In this document: positions 25,141 through 37,556 of the stretch, one piece after another
Layout of the letters: the number at the start of each line of letters is the position of its first letter
How positions within the stretch are numbered: position 1 is the stretch's first letter
Assembly (NCBI RefSeq): GCF_964199755.1
Contig: NC_133897.1
Coordinates: forward strand, 113,283,579 to 113,347,578
DNA length: 64,000 bases
Origin: Larus michahellis
Taxonomy: Eukaryota; Chordata; Aves; Charadriiformes; Laridae
Reading direction: 5' to 3'
Position numbers and translations under genes: made by a program
The notes under the pieces: generated by a model
Seen by the model: only the letters and a program-made list of their open reading frames with translations
Told to the model about the DNA's origin: nothing
Databases searched by the model: none

Positions 25141-26715
25141 ACTCACGGCTTGGACAAAAGAATAGCTGTTGAACAAGAACAGTAAATACACAGCTCCCGC
25201 GATGTGATTTGGATTCCTCATATATGAGAAAAAGGACTGGGAAAAGCCTCTCCTGTACAGTCACTTGGCTCAGGGGCCAAAACAGTGTGTAACAGGGGGG
25301 TAGATAAAAGCCAGGTTCAGTGCAGAAGGTAGGAGGTTAAAATGGATTGCGTCCTTGGTGGGGCAGAGAGATGCCTGAACTCTTTCAGGGCAAAAGTAGC
25401 TGAAGCTTCAGAAGAAAGAAGATAAAAATAACCGTAGAGACAGCCCAGGGGCACAGCGCTGCACCCTTGCGAGGACCCAGGGAAAGAGCCCTTGGTGCTA
25501 TTTATCCCAGGGAGCGCTGGTGGTGGGGATTTTGAGTTTTGATACTGGGAAAAGAGGAGAGGCAGTTGCCGCAGGAAGGAGGCTAGGCCTCACCACACTA
25601 CGGGGGAAAAAAGGTTAACAGGGAAGCTCGGGAGGAAAGGGAGCTGTGGGAGCTGAGCGCGGATCACTAACAGCTCAAGAAAGCTGCCATGCTGCAAGGG
25701 TGGCGGTGCCAAAGGACCGAGACAACAAGTGTGTGACAGGGTCGTGGGCTGATGGTCTGAGATAAATTTGACAGCAGGATCCCACGTTAAGGAGCGGGAG
25801 AATTTCAGAGTCACGTAACTCTCTCGTGCAGGTACAAGAATATTTCCTGCTATTCTCCATCCGGTCCTCTGGCTTACAATGTGCTCTCCCCCGGCATGAA
25901 CAGCCCAACGGCTTCTCAGTTCATGCTATCAGCCGAGATAACAATTTGTCTGTAGTGCGCCCCAGCCCTCCTGGCATCGATCCATGATTTTGGTTCATTT
26001 TCCGCGTGCAGAATTTACTGGTGAAAAGTCAGAGCTGCTGCAGCTCCCCTTGCTTGCTGGCAAGGGGAAGAGAAAAGGGAAGACAAAAAAACCCAAGGAA
26101 CCGTACAACTGTCAGAAACAGCCTTTCTGTGGCCAGCAGGAGACAACGATCAGTGAGAGGCATTTTGCTTCCCCCCCTGGGGAAAGAGAACACATTAAAA
26201 ATGGACACTTTTTTCCTGGATTTTTCATGTATTTTGAGTGGTCCTTCTCTCATCGTCTCACTGCCCTGCTCCAAAGACTTAAGGAGATCAGTGAGTGCTT
26301 TATGCCGGGTTTGGAATAACGCCAGGAAGGCTGAAGGAAGCTGACAACAGCAGTGCCAGATGATACCCAAATTTCAAGGCAGTGCTGTTGCCCCTGTGTG
26401 TCCCCAGAACTGGTTTCCAGTCTTAAAAGAGCAGGGACAGAAAAAGGTGGACAGGTCTGGACACATCAGTATAACTTCCCTGGCACACCAACACAGCAAC
26501 AGGTCACTACTTATACTCTTTCAGTGCAAGGCTGTTTATAGAGAAAAAAAATAAAATCAATACATAAAGTAGAATAAGTCACCTTGGTTTTTTTCCCCAG
26601 CTGCGACACTTTGCTGAAGTTCTTCAGCATGTGGTTTTCCTTCGAACCACACCATCCAGGAAGGCTTCTGTGCACTCCCTTGACAAGTATCTTGTCACAG
26701 ACATCCTCCCAATAT

Positions 26716-26751
26716 GCAATCAGATGTGCAATCAAATGTACAATCAAATGT
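26716..26751. repeat. 12-base tandem repeat, three copies
   Basis: Three consecutive units read gcaatcagatgt, gcaatcaaatgt and acaatcaaatgt. Units differ by one or two bases. It is a minor minisatellite with no evident function. Confidence 0.95.
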
Positions 26752-26826
26752 ACTAGTCTCGACATCGTTCACAAAAACTAGAGTTAAAAACTGTCCTGCC
26801 AATTCACTGGCAAACAATCCTACTTT

Positions 26827-26856
26827 AAAAAAAAAAAGGAAAAAAAAAAAAAAGAG
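26827..26856. repeat. A-rich low-complexity run
   Basis: About 30 bases of adenine with two short G interruptions. No LINE or SINE body was recognised immediately upstream, so I do not call it a retroposon tail. Confidence 0.9.
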
Positions 26857-29800
26857 GAAACCGGAGTACCAGTGCACAGGTATTTCAGTTCAAAAAAGCT
26901 ACTTCTCCAAAAGCATCGAGTATGGGCAGCTGAGAAAGCGCGAGCCAGGCTCAAAACAACTTCAGTGCCTGCCTGGTTCTCACCAACTTCCTTGGTGGAG
27001 CTCGTTCCACCGCCTGCTCTGAATGTCGGGCCTGACGCAGCAGCACACTGAGCACGTGCTTCACGAGAAGGGTGGCCACTGCCCCTTGGCATCAGTACAC
27101 ATCGAGTTGCTTGCCACAGTCAGGACCTAAGGAGACAGGAGCTCTTGCCCCACCGACACGCTAAGCTCGCCGGCGGGCTGGCTCGGCTCGCCAGCATGAA
27201 GCCATGCCTGCCTGAAAAGGCTCATTTCTGCCCCGATGTTGTTTCAGTCTTGCACTTGCATTTCCTGCGGTGATCTCGCCCTGACCTTTGACGGGCTCCA
27301 CACAGTTAATTAAGTTTGGCTCTAAGTTGCTTCAGTTCCAGCGGAGTTTTCATTTTGCCCGTTCCCTTCCCCGCTCCACTGCAGGATCCATCTCTTCAAG
27401 GGAGATGAATTCTGTCTTCAGGTGAAAGTCCAGAGGTTTTTCTTTCATTGATCTAAATTAAACTCCAGATTTGCATTGACATCAGAATTTAGTCCTAGGA
27501 CTTTCAAGTCCTGCCAAATTCATAAAAATGGAGAGCAGCACGCTTAAAAATCTACCTCCACTCATTAAAGTATTTTAATTAAACAATATTTATAGTACAA
27601 TTGGACATACATATGTGTGTTTTGAGTGAATAGTAATATTTTAAATTATGCAATTAAATTAATTATAAAAATAAATTAGTGCTCAGGGAGTCAGCAAAAG
27701 CAGGGACAGAAAAGATTTCTCCTTTTTTACCTGCGTAAGAGTCGAAATTATATATGTTAACGCTAGAAGGTGGTTCTTGAATTAAAATATCACAGGGTCC
27801 TCAAAAGCGACTGAAGGGATAGGTAGGAATGATTAATATGCTTTTACACAAAGAATGATACTTTTTATATATCTTTGACCTTCTAAGGTCAAAGGGATTA
27901 TAGGACTGTTTGAAGTTCAGGAGGAGCCGAGCAAGGAAACAAGGGGGCTTTTCACGGGGTGATGAGAAGCTGTGGCTGACATTTCAAGAGCAGAAAGCCT
28001 ATTTTTATTAACTCCTTCTTTCTCAGGTGAAAAGATGTTTTTGACAGAAGAAACCAAAGCAAGCATACAAATGTGCAAAAAAGACCAGCCCCAATTTCCT
28101 CTGCAAGCACGCAGACCTAAACTTGGTGCTCAGCAGAAACAGCAGAACCAGCCTGGTCACCCATGACGAGGTGCAAAAGAAAGACCCATCGGAGGCAGGT
28201 CACTGACGGCAGGGTAGCGTGGCATTATCATCAGTTAAATTAACACCACTCACTGCACTTTTGGAAAATTATTAGGACAGCTTGTCAGATACTGCATCAG
28301 TCATAGTATATTTTTTATCTTAGATTTTTCTGTTTAACCTTTTGAAGAGTATGTCTTGCATATTTCTGTGCACAACTCAATGGATAAGTGAATACCAGGG
28401 CAGTTATTTGAGCGTGCAAATGACAGCAAATACAATAGGTATGAACTACAGAAAGGAGTACAGCATAAGGACTCTAAGGTAGATTGGATTATTTATTCCC
28501 AATGAGTATTTTACTTGCTAAAAAACACTTTTTACAAGGGGGCAGGGGAAGGATAGGTTAAATTTAAATAGTAGTTTTGGCAGTGAGATCTCAGAAAGAC
28601 AATGACAGGACAAAGTGTTTCATTTGATATTTTCAGTTTTCTTTCCCTTTCTGGTTTCAAAACAGTATTTTTTACTTTAAAATTGTCCAATGACTTTAAA
28701 AGAGTTTTTAAAAGTGTTTAAAATCCCACACAGGAAACTGAGTATTTTACTTTGAGTCAAATGAAAGGGTTTGATCAATCTTAAATTATTTTTGTTTTTA
28801 TAGTATAATTACATACACGTATGTGACTTTTAGCATGAATATTAATATTTTGTAAACATATGAAGTTATATCAAACTTAAAGTCAATTATGTGTATCTAC
28901 TTACTCAGCCACCGTGGTGAAGTGTGGAGAAGTGCATTTTCTTCTTTATCTGTTCTGAAATATATTGAAATTTTGTATTTTAATGCCACAAGAGTGTCCT
29001 GATGTTAAGTCCTTGCAAAACAGGAAAAAAATTTTCTTAGGGTCCCCATTATAGCAAGAGTCTATTCCAGTGTCCTCAATAAAGCCACCAAACTGAAAAT
29101 TCAGAGGAGATGTATGGAACATTTGGTTCAGGGCTTGCTTATCCCTTTTCACTTTTGTCTAGATTTTCTGAATTTTTATGAGCAAAGTGAAACTCTTTCC
29201 CTTTTCCAAAATTACTTCTCATCTTCTAGCTCTAGCAAAAAAATAGAATGAAAAAATCTTGTTTCTTGCTCTCTGCCTCTGCTTACCCTCAAGCTATGAA
29301 TGCTAGTACTTGACTGTTATTAATGCAACTTGCTCAACTTACATTAGATTTTCTGAGCATAAATTGAGGTTGCCAACAGAAGTTCTCCATCTGCATATAC
29401 AAAAACATGTATGCGAGTTCCATTTTCTAAAAAAAAAAACCACAGTAAGAGTTCTTCTCAAGGACGAACTCTTAGAACTGCATTAGAAAGAGCTTGTAAG
29501 CCTCCACAGTTTAAAGGATGAGTAACTTGCTTCCATGCAGAGCACATGGCTTGGTCTCAGCCTTTTTCCTTGTCTGCATCAGGAAAAAATGGGACATTTC
29601 CACATTCATGAAGATGCCGCCACAGAGAGATACAATTCCGGAAAATCCATTCAATCCTAAACCAGCCTCTCACAGCTCATCCTCAACAGTAGAGTAGTTT
29701 GAAGTGGCTGTTTCCTCTTATTCTTCTTTAGTACTCTCTCCATAGACACACAAGCCAAAAGCAACTTCAACGTTGCTTATTCAGTCAAGGTCTTAGACCA

Positions 29801-31312
29801 AGTACAAAACTATACCTAGAGTATACGGTATCTACCCTATAAAATCTACAATTCAAAGTCCTTCACTGCCTATAGACCACTCTGCCATAGCTCTATTTGT
29901 GTTGAGAGAAATGCCATGTATAGTCCTGATTTCTAGAGCTTTCTGAAAGAAAAGGTGAATTTCACCTTAAAGGCATCATTCAGCCCACTGTTTACTCTGG
30001 CCTCGTACTGTAAATTCACACATGTTCAAGGACATTTTTTATTTGGTGAAAGATTTGCCATGTAATACATATAGCAAAGGGTAGACTGGTCAAATTCACC
30101 TAATCGTTTTGATTTGAAGAAAAGTTAAAAAAGCCAGACTCAGGAAAGCATTAGTTGTGGTATTCTTTTTACTAGTATTATAGCAGCCCAAGAACTCAGG
30201 TGGATGTGAGAAAACACCAGTTTCCTTCCTCTGCCAGAGGAGATGTAACCAATAGCCCTCACCTCCCAGAAGTTCACCCGTAATATCAACTCTTTTCATA
30301 TTCATGGCAGGGTATCCATCTCAATCTGCCCCAGTAACTAGTTTCATTACTATTAAAGACTTTAAGAAATGACTAAACCGCAGGTTTCCCACCTTTCAGC
30401 TGAGCATCCTACCCATTGGGGTAGGGAGTCCCATTTACTTGCTCTAGTCGTCTCAGTTTCTAAAAATCCCATACAGGGTAGAAGAGCTTCAACAGAAGTG
30501 AGCGAGGGACTCCCACTAAAACCTGATGGTTGGAATGTTTACTACAGAGATCTGTCTCAAAATTCACTGCTGGGCTTGGTAGCAAAGGAAAATTGAGCTA
30601 TACATAACAAAGTGGTTAAAAGCTACGCTGTGCAAAGAAGGCGTGCGTAAACTCCCCTTCATCTTCACGAGAACAGGGATCGAAGTCTTCTGGTCTACTT
30701 TTTGTTACGCATTTTTAAAAATCTTCAAGGGAAATAGATACAGGAGAATATGTAGGTAGCCTGCAAGTTGGAACACTCCTCTGGGCTCATTTCTGTGTTT
30801 CAATAAATATTTATACAAAGTTGAAAAGTGACAAAACAGAAGAGTTCTCTGGCAATAGGTTAAAAGTGTCTGACTCCTCCTTTTCATTTTCCAGTTTTGT
30901 GAATCTATCCCTTCATTTCCTTTGCTTTTCTTGCAAATGCTTGGAAAACGACATGTTTCATTTGGGGTTGAACAGAATGTTTCATTCAACATAAAATGTA
31001 ATTTTGGGAGTTTTCATTCTTCCTTGGGGAGAAAAATAATGTAAAAAAAGTCTAGATTCATTTTAATCCAAACCAAAATCTTGATTTATTTTTTTTAACC
31101 CAGTCACCAGAGGAAAAAAAATCAATTCTTCACATAGCCTTAATGATAGATTCAATCAATCGCAATTGCTAGATCTCATTTGCTCAGCTGCTGTAAGAAC
31201 TCCAGGCTACAAAAACAAATTGCTGCAACAGGAAAAGGTGTGCCAAGCACGTCTAAGTAGAAGACAATATGATTATTGTAAGACAGATGAAAAAGGGAAA
31301 GGGAAAATGAGG

Positions 31313-31555
31313 GAGGAGAGGAGAGGAGAGGAGAGGAGAGGAGAGGAGAGGAGAGGAGAGGAGAGGAGAGGAGAGGAGAGAGAGAAGAGAAGAGAAGAGA
31401 AGAGAAGAGAAGAGAAGAGAAGAGAAGAGAAGAGAAGAGAAGAGAAGAGAAGAGAAGAGAAGAGAAGAGAAGAGAAGAGAAGAGAAGAGAAGAGAAGAGA
31501 AGAGAAGAGAAGAGAAGAGAAGAGAAGAGAAGAGAAGAGAAGAGAAGAGAAGAGG
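31313..31555. repeat. Two-phase purine pentanucleotide microsatellite
   Basis: From about 31313 to 31380 the unit is AGAGG (about 14 copies). From 31381 to about 31554 it is AGAGA (about 35 copies), with an abrupt change of unit and almost no interruptions. The strand is wholly purine for about 240 bases, so it is a triplex-prone mirror-like sequence and likely length-polymorphic. Open frames of about 150 codons on both strands arise only because the pentamer lacks stops. Confidence 0.98.
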
Positions 31556-33293
31556 AAATTGTCCTATGCTGCCTGCAACAAGGTAAGTCCCATTGACAGC
31601 CACAGTTATTCTGCTTAAGAGAAATGCGAAAAACAAGCAAGTAATGGCCAATTTGGATATGATATGCTGTTCTTTAACATTAGTGAAAAGAATGTAGAAG
31701 AAAAAACAGTCCAAACTCCTACACTTCAACACTCCCCTGCACGCAAAACCAGGTGAGCCTACGCCAATTCCTCACAACGTGTGTGTTGAGGCTTGGCTGA
31801 TGCTGCATTCCACAAATAATTCCTCTTCTCTGTGCCTGCAAGACATTTCTGTGTAGGAATGGGAACACAACCCAACACTTTCAATTAAAATAATTATTCA
31901 AAACTGGCAAACTCTGAAATATTCCTATTGTTTCTTGCTTAAGATATAGCATTTAAGCTTTCAGATATACGGAGAGGAACTTTGTTTATAGATCAAATGC
32001 AGTTCTAAGGAAATCCTGCATCTCATTTGCCTCTCCTGAAGATCATGAAACCTTCTCTAAGGCCTCTTTATAAGGGGACATTGTTAAGAAGTACAGATAA
32101 GGATCTTACTGCACATTCAGGAAAATGTTCCTAATAAAACATAAACTATATGGCCATAAATATTGTGCAGTAAAAGGACTGACTATCATATAAAATTATT
32201 ATATTGCTTGCATAGAACAATGCACCATCTCTCTTTCTAATGCTTTAATATTAATTAAATATCTCACCACCTTTTTTACATGCTTTACATTTGTTTCTCT
32301 ATTAACACAGTTCCAAAGGAAAATATAAGAGATTATTTGACTTTATTTAGGCTGAGAAAAACTGGCCGCCTTCTGGATTCATGAGAACGGCGCATATAAA
32401 CAAATAGCTTTTTTTAATTACAAATAGCAATTAAGTCTCATTTCTTATGCATGATGGTTCTCACAGAGAAGCTGGTCTGGTGCTACAAGACTTTGTGATT
32501 TCTAAACTCCACTGGTTGGTGTGTGTATATGCATTATAGCTTTGCTGAGGCAAGTTCTATTCTTTGACTCTAAATGTCTCCCCTGTGGATCAACCCTTTC
32601 CTGTTGCTTTCATGAAAATGAGAAGTAGTCCTTGATCACAAAGTTCCCAGGTTTTTCCTCACATTGACAAAGGAGATTGTTGTTAGCCTGCTGGCAAGTG
32701 TTTTGAACTGTACCAAAAAAATGGGATTCAAGTGAATATTCTCATGGATCAGGAAGGGTTTTTTTAATCCTCCGTAGAATCATTAAGGACACAGCAATGG
32801 GAGCATGTAAGAGAGGCCAAGGGCAACTGTGCACTAAACACAGCTCTTAGAGCAGTTTCTCAATTTTTTCCACTCATGACCTCACTTCCCAGTGCACTTC
32901 CAGGCTCATGACCCCACTTCTGATTGCAAGTCCTACTCCTGCAGTCAAGTTCCTATCAAGCCACCTTTTAAGTACTGTGACCTCTTGTTTGTACACCAGT
33001 GTCCTAAGGGTCTGGTAAGGAGATAATTCCCTTGTGATTCCCCCAGCGCAGCTGCTGCCAGCAAACCACAGAGATCTCAGGCTCCCTGCTCATATAGTGT
33101 AGTTACTCACACCGGAGATGAAGATATTTCCACCCAAGACTTTGACTTGGAGAATAATTGTCCTGATACTATGCATCCCTATCTTAAAACTATAGAAATA
33201 AGATGTTTAAACCCTCAAAATACATGTAGGCCAAGATTGCCACAGAGTCTGCCCCTGGCCAGCCTGCATCCATGGCCCATGATTGCTCAGGGT
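31556..33293. other. Intergenic DNA with a possible conserved block
   Basis: AT-rich. The part near 32160-32470 is dense in homeodomain-type TAATTA/ATTAAT words and is a candidate regulatory element only. No gene was recognised. Confidence 0.5.
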
Positions 33294-33450
33294 CATAGGA
33301 TCATAGAATTGCCTAGGTTGGAAGGGACCTTTCAGATCATCTAGTCCAACCACCAACCTAACTCTGACAACAACCATCACTAAACTATATCTCTAAGCAC
33401 TATGTCTACCCATCTTTTAAACAAGAGGACATTTCTGCTGACCACCCAGA
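33294..33450 (-). mobile_element. CR1 LINE 3' end (minus orientation)
   Basis: Starts with the reverse-complemented CR1 tail 'tcataggatcatagaattg', then 'ggttggaagggacct', 'cagatcatctagtccaacca' and the subfamily text 'ctctgacaacaaccatcact'. The 5' side is lost after about 33450. Confidence 0.93.
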
Positions 33451-35789
33451 CCTCCACATAGGATGCGGCAGGGCTGAGTGCGGCCACAAAGAGGATGTGA
33501 AACCACACCTTGTCACGACTCTTTCGCAACCACATCACCCACAATTCACAATGTTCCTTGTGTCACTAATAGCGAGTAGGGGAAACTAAGCCACCCTGAT
33601 AAACCTCCCTTCATTTTTAATCCTTCCTTATAAATCAGTTCCTCTGCTCCTGACTCTGTGGCCATTCAGCTCTGGATTCCCTCCATTTTACCATTGAAGC
33701 TGGAGATTTTTCAATCGTATGATCTTTTTCAGAGGCAGTCTTTAAAGGAGAATATACAGCTAATCGCAAAAGAACTATAGACTTGGGTCACAATTTAGGA
33801 CTGAAACTGATGCCTAATCAGCCTCACACATGCTCTCTTCTTCTTGGTATCTCCTCTTCTGAACTGCCCAAAATCCCACTATGTTTCATTTGTCAGACTG
33901 CAGATGCCACTGCAAATTGGTAGAACCCCACCGGGATCCACATTCAGCTCTGCATGGACTATCCATACTGGTGGGCTTCAGGTATGTGCATGCAGGTTCA
34001 CTAAAGCAACAGAGAAGAAAATGTATCCTACAATATGTTTTTTTTTTAATAACAAATAATTCCTTAGAGGGTGTTGGAACATCTGCCACACATGAAAAGT
34101 GCCATCTCTGACTGCGATAATCATATAGAGAACCTTGGATTGAACTGGAACTTTCAGATGCATGTTAGTAATGATGCCACATGACTCCCTCTCTCTGAGT
34201 CTGTCTTTTTGAATATAGGGGGGATCTTCACACCTGTGCACAAAAGCACAGGAGCATGGATTGATTTTTTAAATTTTTTTTTTCCCCCTTAACAAACACG
34301 CTTGCCAGAATGCAAGCCAGGAAATCCCAGCTTCCATAGGCACTGCCGCTGTGGGTGGTTTGAGGCTGGTGCACCCATCCCTCTGGGGGAACAGATGTTG
34401 CCACTGATTCACTTTGCAAGCATGTGAGTCAAAGTCTACATCTGTGACAACTTACAGTAAAGAATTGTGAGCAGCTGCAGAGCAAAAAAGCGCAGAGTGA
34501 AAAGTCAATCAAGATGTAAGGCGAGATACCGCATCAACCCTGAAAACTGACAAATGGAATCCATTTGATTCAAGCTGCGGCAAATCTACCTGAGCAGAAG
34601 AAAAAGAAAGAAAGAAAAGAGAGACAGACAACAGTTCACTGAACGCCCCATGTGCGATCCACAGTGACTGCTCTCTGATGCCTTACATACCTCCTCCTGC
34701 ATTAAAAACAGCTGGAAGGTATCTGTAGGATACTGCAGGACTTCTGACCAAATTCTGATGCAGGTGCTGCCGCCCTCTACACCTTCTCCCCATCCCCTCC
34801 CTCCTGACCCAGTGAATCACACAGAGGGTCTGGCTGAAACGCTGCTCCTTGCCATTCGCAGTCACAAAAAGACCCAAGATGTTCTGCATTGCCATCAAAG
34901 TGTTGATGCAAGTCTGCTGCTCTGATTGCACTTCCACCATTCATTTTGCCCCTTTGATACAATATTGGCATGCTGTCAGAACTAAGGGAGGTTGATTTGA
35001 ATTGGTATGCCCTGCCTGCTTCACACCATGGGCAAGGAGTGCAGGTCAGATGACAGCAACGCAATACACGGTTGAAGATTATTTATCACTTGTTGTTTGT
35101 AAAAGGGGTTGGAATTCTCTAGGTGAAAAGTATTGCCTACATAAAGAAGTAAAGCTACCTCTGTGCCTGCACAGGAGAGTGAATACTGGAAAGAAAAAAA
35201 AGAAAAAAAAAAAAGAAAGAAAAAAGTTGCAAATATTTGATCAACTTTCTAAACAAATGTTTCCCGGCTCTTTTTTGCACTTTTATATTTGCTTTTTCTG
35301 GATATTTATGATGTTGGGTTTTACTAGCGCAAATGTTTGTAGAAGGCAGAAACACACACGGCTGCATACTGAGGAAAAACGAATTTTAAATGTGCTTTAT
35401 CCTCTAACTCTACAAGAAGCCGGGTTATATTACTACACAGATCAGTCACAAAATAGAAACAATTCCACGAGTCTTAAGTAAACTAAGCCTGTGATGTGAG
35501 AACTTTCTCAAACTTACTAGTAGTATAGCTACACCAAAAGATAGTTATCTTTATAATCTTCAAACAACTTATAATGATAATTAACCTAATTTAGTCAAAG
35601 CGGGGGTTTTAGCCAGTCAGAACACTTTTCTAGCAGTTACCAAGACTATAATTCTGCAAAAGGAAGCAGCATCTTCGAAATCATGTACTTTATGAATGTT
35701 TTGTCTTTCAAACCTGTGTGGTTCAGGGACTTCTTAAATTAAAAAGGAGTGATTTGACTACCTGAATGGTTTCTATTTCTTGTGTGGGT
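33451..35789. other. Intergenic DNA, no gene recognised
   Basis: No exon or RNA gene was recognised. A-rich low-complexity sequence lies at 35189-35226. Short frames (up to 159 codons at 35002-35481, running through the A-rich run) have no family resemblance. Confidence 0.55.
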
Positions 35790-36520
35790 AGGACTTTCCC
35801 TACTGCATATGCTACTTGTTGCAGCTTAGTAGTTGCATGCAGAGTAGAGATTTTTCATTTATTTTCTTGGATTCCTGTAACACAGAGCTGTCTACAGTGT
35901 ACAGAGCACTTCTGTACATTTGCACTCCATTTATCCATTGCTTTTGTAACTATTACTGCATTTATAAATTGCATTTAGCAACACTGAACTTCACTTGCGA
36001 CAAGTAGTTACTTTATCTAGATTTCTTAAGGTTCACCAAATTTTTCCCAGTCTTCGTCTTCCTCCCTACTTCTTTCACCTTGACTAACCTGAATTATTTG
36101 GGGGCCATCTGCTGACTTACTGCCTCTGGGCTCACCATCATTTCCACATTATTACCGCATACACTAAACATTGGCCCTACTATGGAAACTTGTCAGACCC
36201 TGCTCTTAGGACTTTGCAATAATGAAAACTGATCACTCATGGAAATTGATTCCTTCCTGCTTTTTCAGTAGTAACAACTCTTTGACGTTTAGCCAGTGAC
36301 TATTTTTTAATAGCTGCTGTCAAAGGTCTTTCAAAGTCTAAATAAATTTCATCAGCTCATTTTTCTTTATCCACTGACCACTTCATTGACACGCTCAAAG
36401 AAGTCCAAGAATTCCCTCACCACAATCCAGATTCATTTTATTTCATTAGCTTGAAGTCTTTTGCAAGGTCTGAATGTAAGCTTCATAGCCTGAAACTTCC
36501 TGAATCGTCTCTAAGCCAAT
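35790..36520 (-). mobile_element. Ancient CR1/L3 LINE fragment (minus orientation)
   Basis: Read on the plus strand it tracks the reverse complement of CR1 ORF2. It shows 'tttgacgtttagccagtgac' near 36280, then 'gtctttcaaagtctaaataa' near 36327 (the complement of the RT motif A region), then 'tcaaagaagtccaagaattc' near 36396. Divergence is high and the left boundary is uncertain. Confidence 0.65.
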
Positions 36521-36884
36521 ATAATAGTTCTTACAAAAATAAAGAAAGAAGCATAAAGAAAGCTTTCACACAAAACTTTTTCAAACAAAAGTGTGAAAAG
36601 AAATTTTTGTGCGAATTGCCCTAAAAAATGTTTATTTTAATTCGGGAATTTTTTTTAAGTCATCCTATACCGTTTTTCTTAAAACAAACTTTCTGGGTTT
36701 TTGTATTAGTACTGTTTATCTAGGCTCATCTAGTCTAAAATGATGGCCTCTAAGCTGATTACCCCCCTGGAGTGCAATCCTTTATGCAGATATTGTCACA
36801 TAAATACAGGTTTGGTATCAATAAGCCATCAGTATGGAAAATCAAAGAGTGGGGCTTTTAAAGGGAAGACCCAAACAAGCTGTT
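36521..36884. other. Short AT-rich spacer
   Basis: AT-rich sequence between two oppositely oriented old LINE fragments. Nothing recognised. Confidence 0.5.
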
Positions 36885-37556
36885 ATTATTACGCCACTGC
36901 GTGTATTTCTCATGTGCCCGCACCTCGAATACCCTGCACAGTTTTGCTCCTCCATCATCAGAAAGGATGTATTTGAACTGGGGAAGGTTCAGGGAAAGGT
37001 CACAAGGATGATCAAAGGTGTGGAACGGCTTCCCAACCGGGAATCACTAAACTGAATAGGCTGGAAATGAAATGACTGAGTGGGGATACGACAGAGGTCC
37101 ATAAATCACACACGTGTGTCAGCGGGGGAGCAAGCTGGGCACAAAGGGAGCCCTGTCCCCTCCAGGCACGAACGGGGGAGCATCACGGGAAGCGAGAAGG
37201 TGGCAGGCTGAAAATAAGGGAAAGGCAGCGGGTCTTCACACAACGTGTTATTAAGCTCTGGAGTACTTTGTCTCGGGATGTTGTGGATACCAGCGGTTTG
37301 AAAAAGCAGCCAGACAAATTCACAAAACAACGGTTCGTAGGGGAGTCCTGCATTTTATAGATGCAACTTCCAGCTCAGGGACAGTTTAAGCCCCAAATCA
37401 CTGGCTGGCAGGAGAGCATATCAGGTAAGTACCACTCACTAAGCACTAAGCCCTGTTCTTCTTTTACCTAGACATCCATGTCTCGCCAACATTAGAGAGA
37501 GGACCCCAGGTTAGACGGGTGCCTGGTCGGACCAACGCTGACATTCCTACGTTCCT
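36885..37556 (+). mobile_element. Ancient CR1/L3 LINE 3' end
   Basis: The plus strand begins with 'cccgcacctcgaataccctg' (near 36918), then 'caaggatgatcaaaggtgtg' (near 37002), 'aataggctggaaatgaaatg' (near 37055), and ends with 'gttagacgggtgcctggtcgg' followed by 'cattcctacgttcct'. These are landmarks of the old amniote CR1/L3 3' end in the expected order. The region is more GC-rich than its surroundings. Confidence 0.75.

Larger units (their letters stand above)
25141..31312. other. Intergenic DNA, no gene recognised
   Basis: Moderately GC-rich near 25430-27320, then strongly AT-rich to 29000. It holds the 12-base triplet at 26716-26751, an A-rich run at 26827-26856 and two related AT-rich blocks (27589-27650 and 28797-28862). 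No exon or RNA gene was recognised. Confidence 0.5.

Noticed and set aside
31166..31732. Open frames of 150-159 codons around the purine microsatellite
   Set aside because: They exist only because the pentanucleotide repeat has no stops. The peptides are simple repeats.
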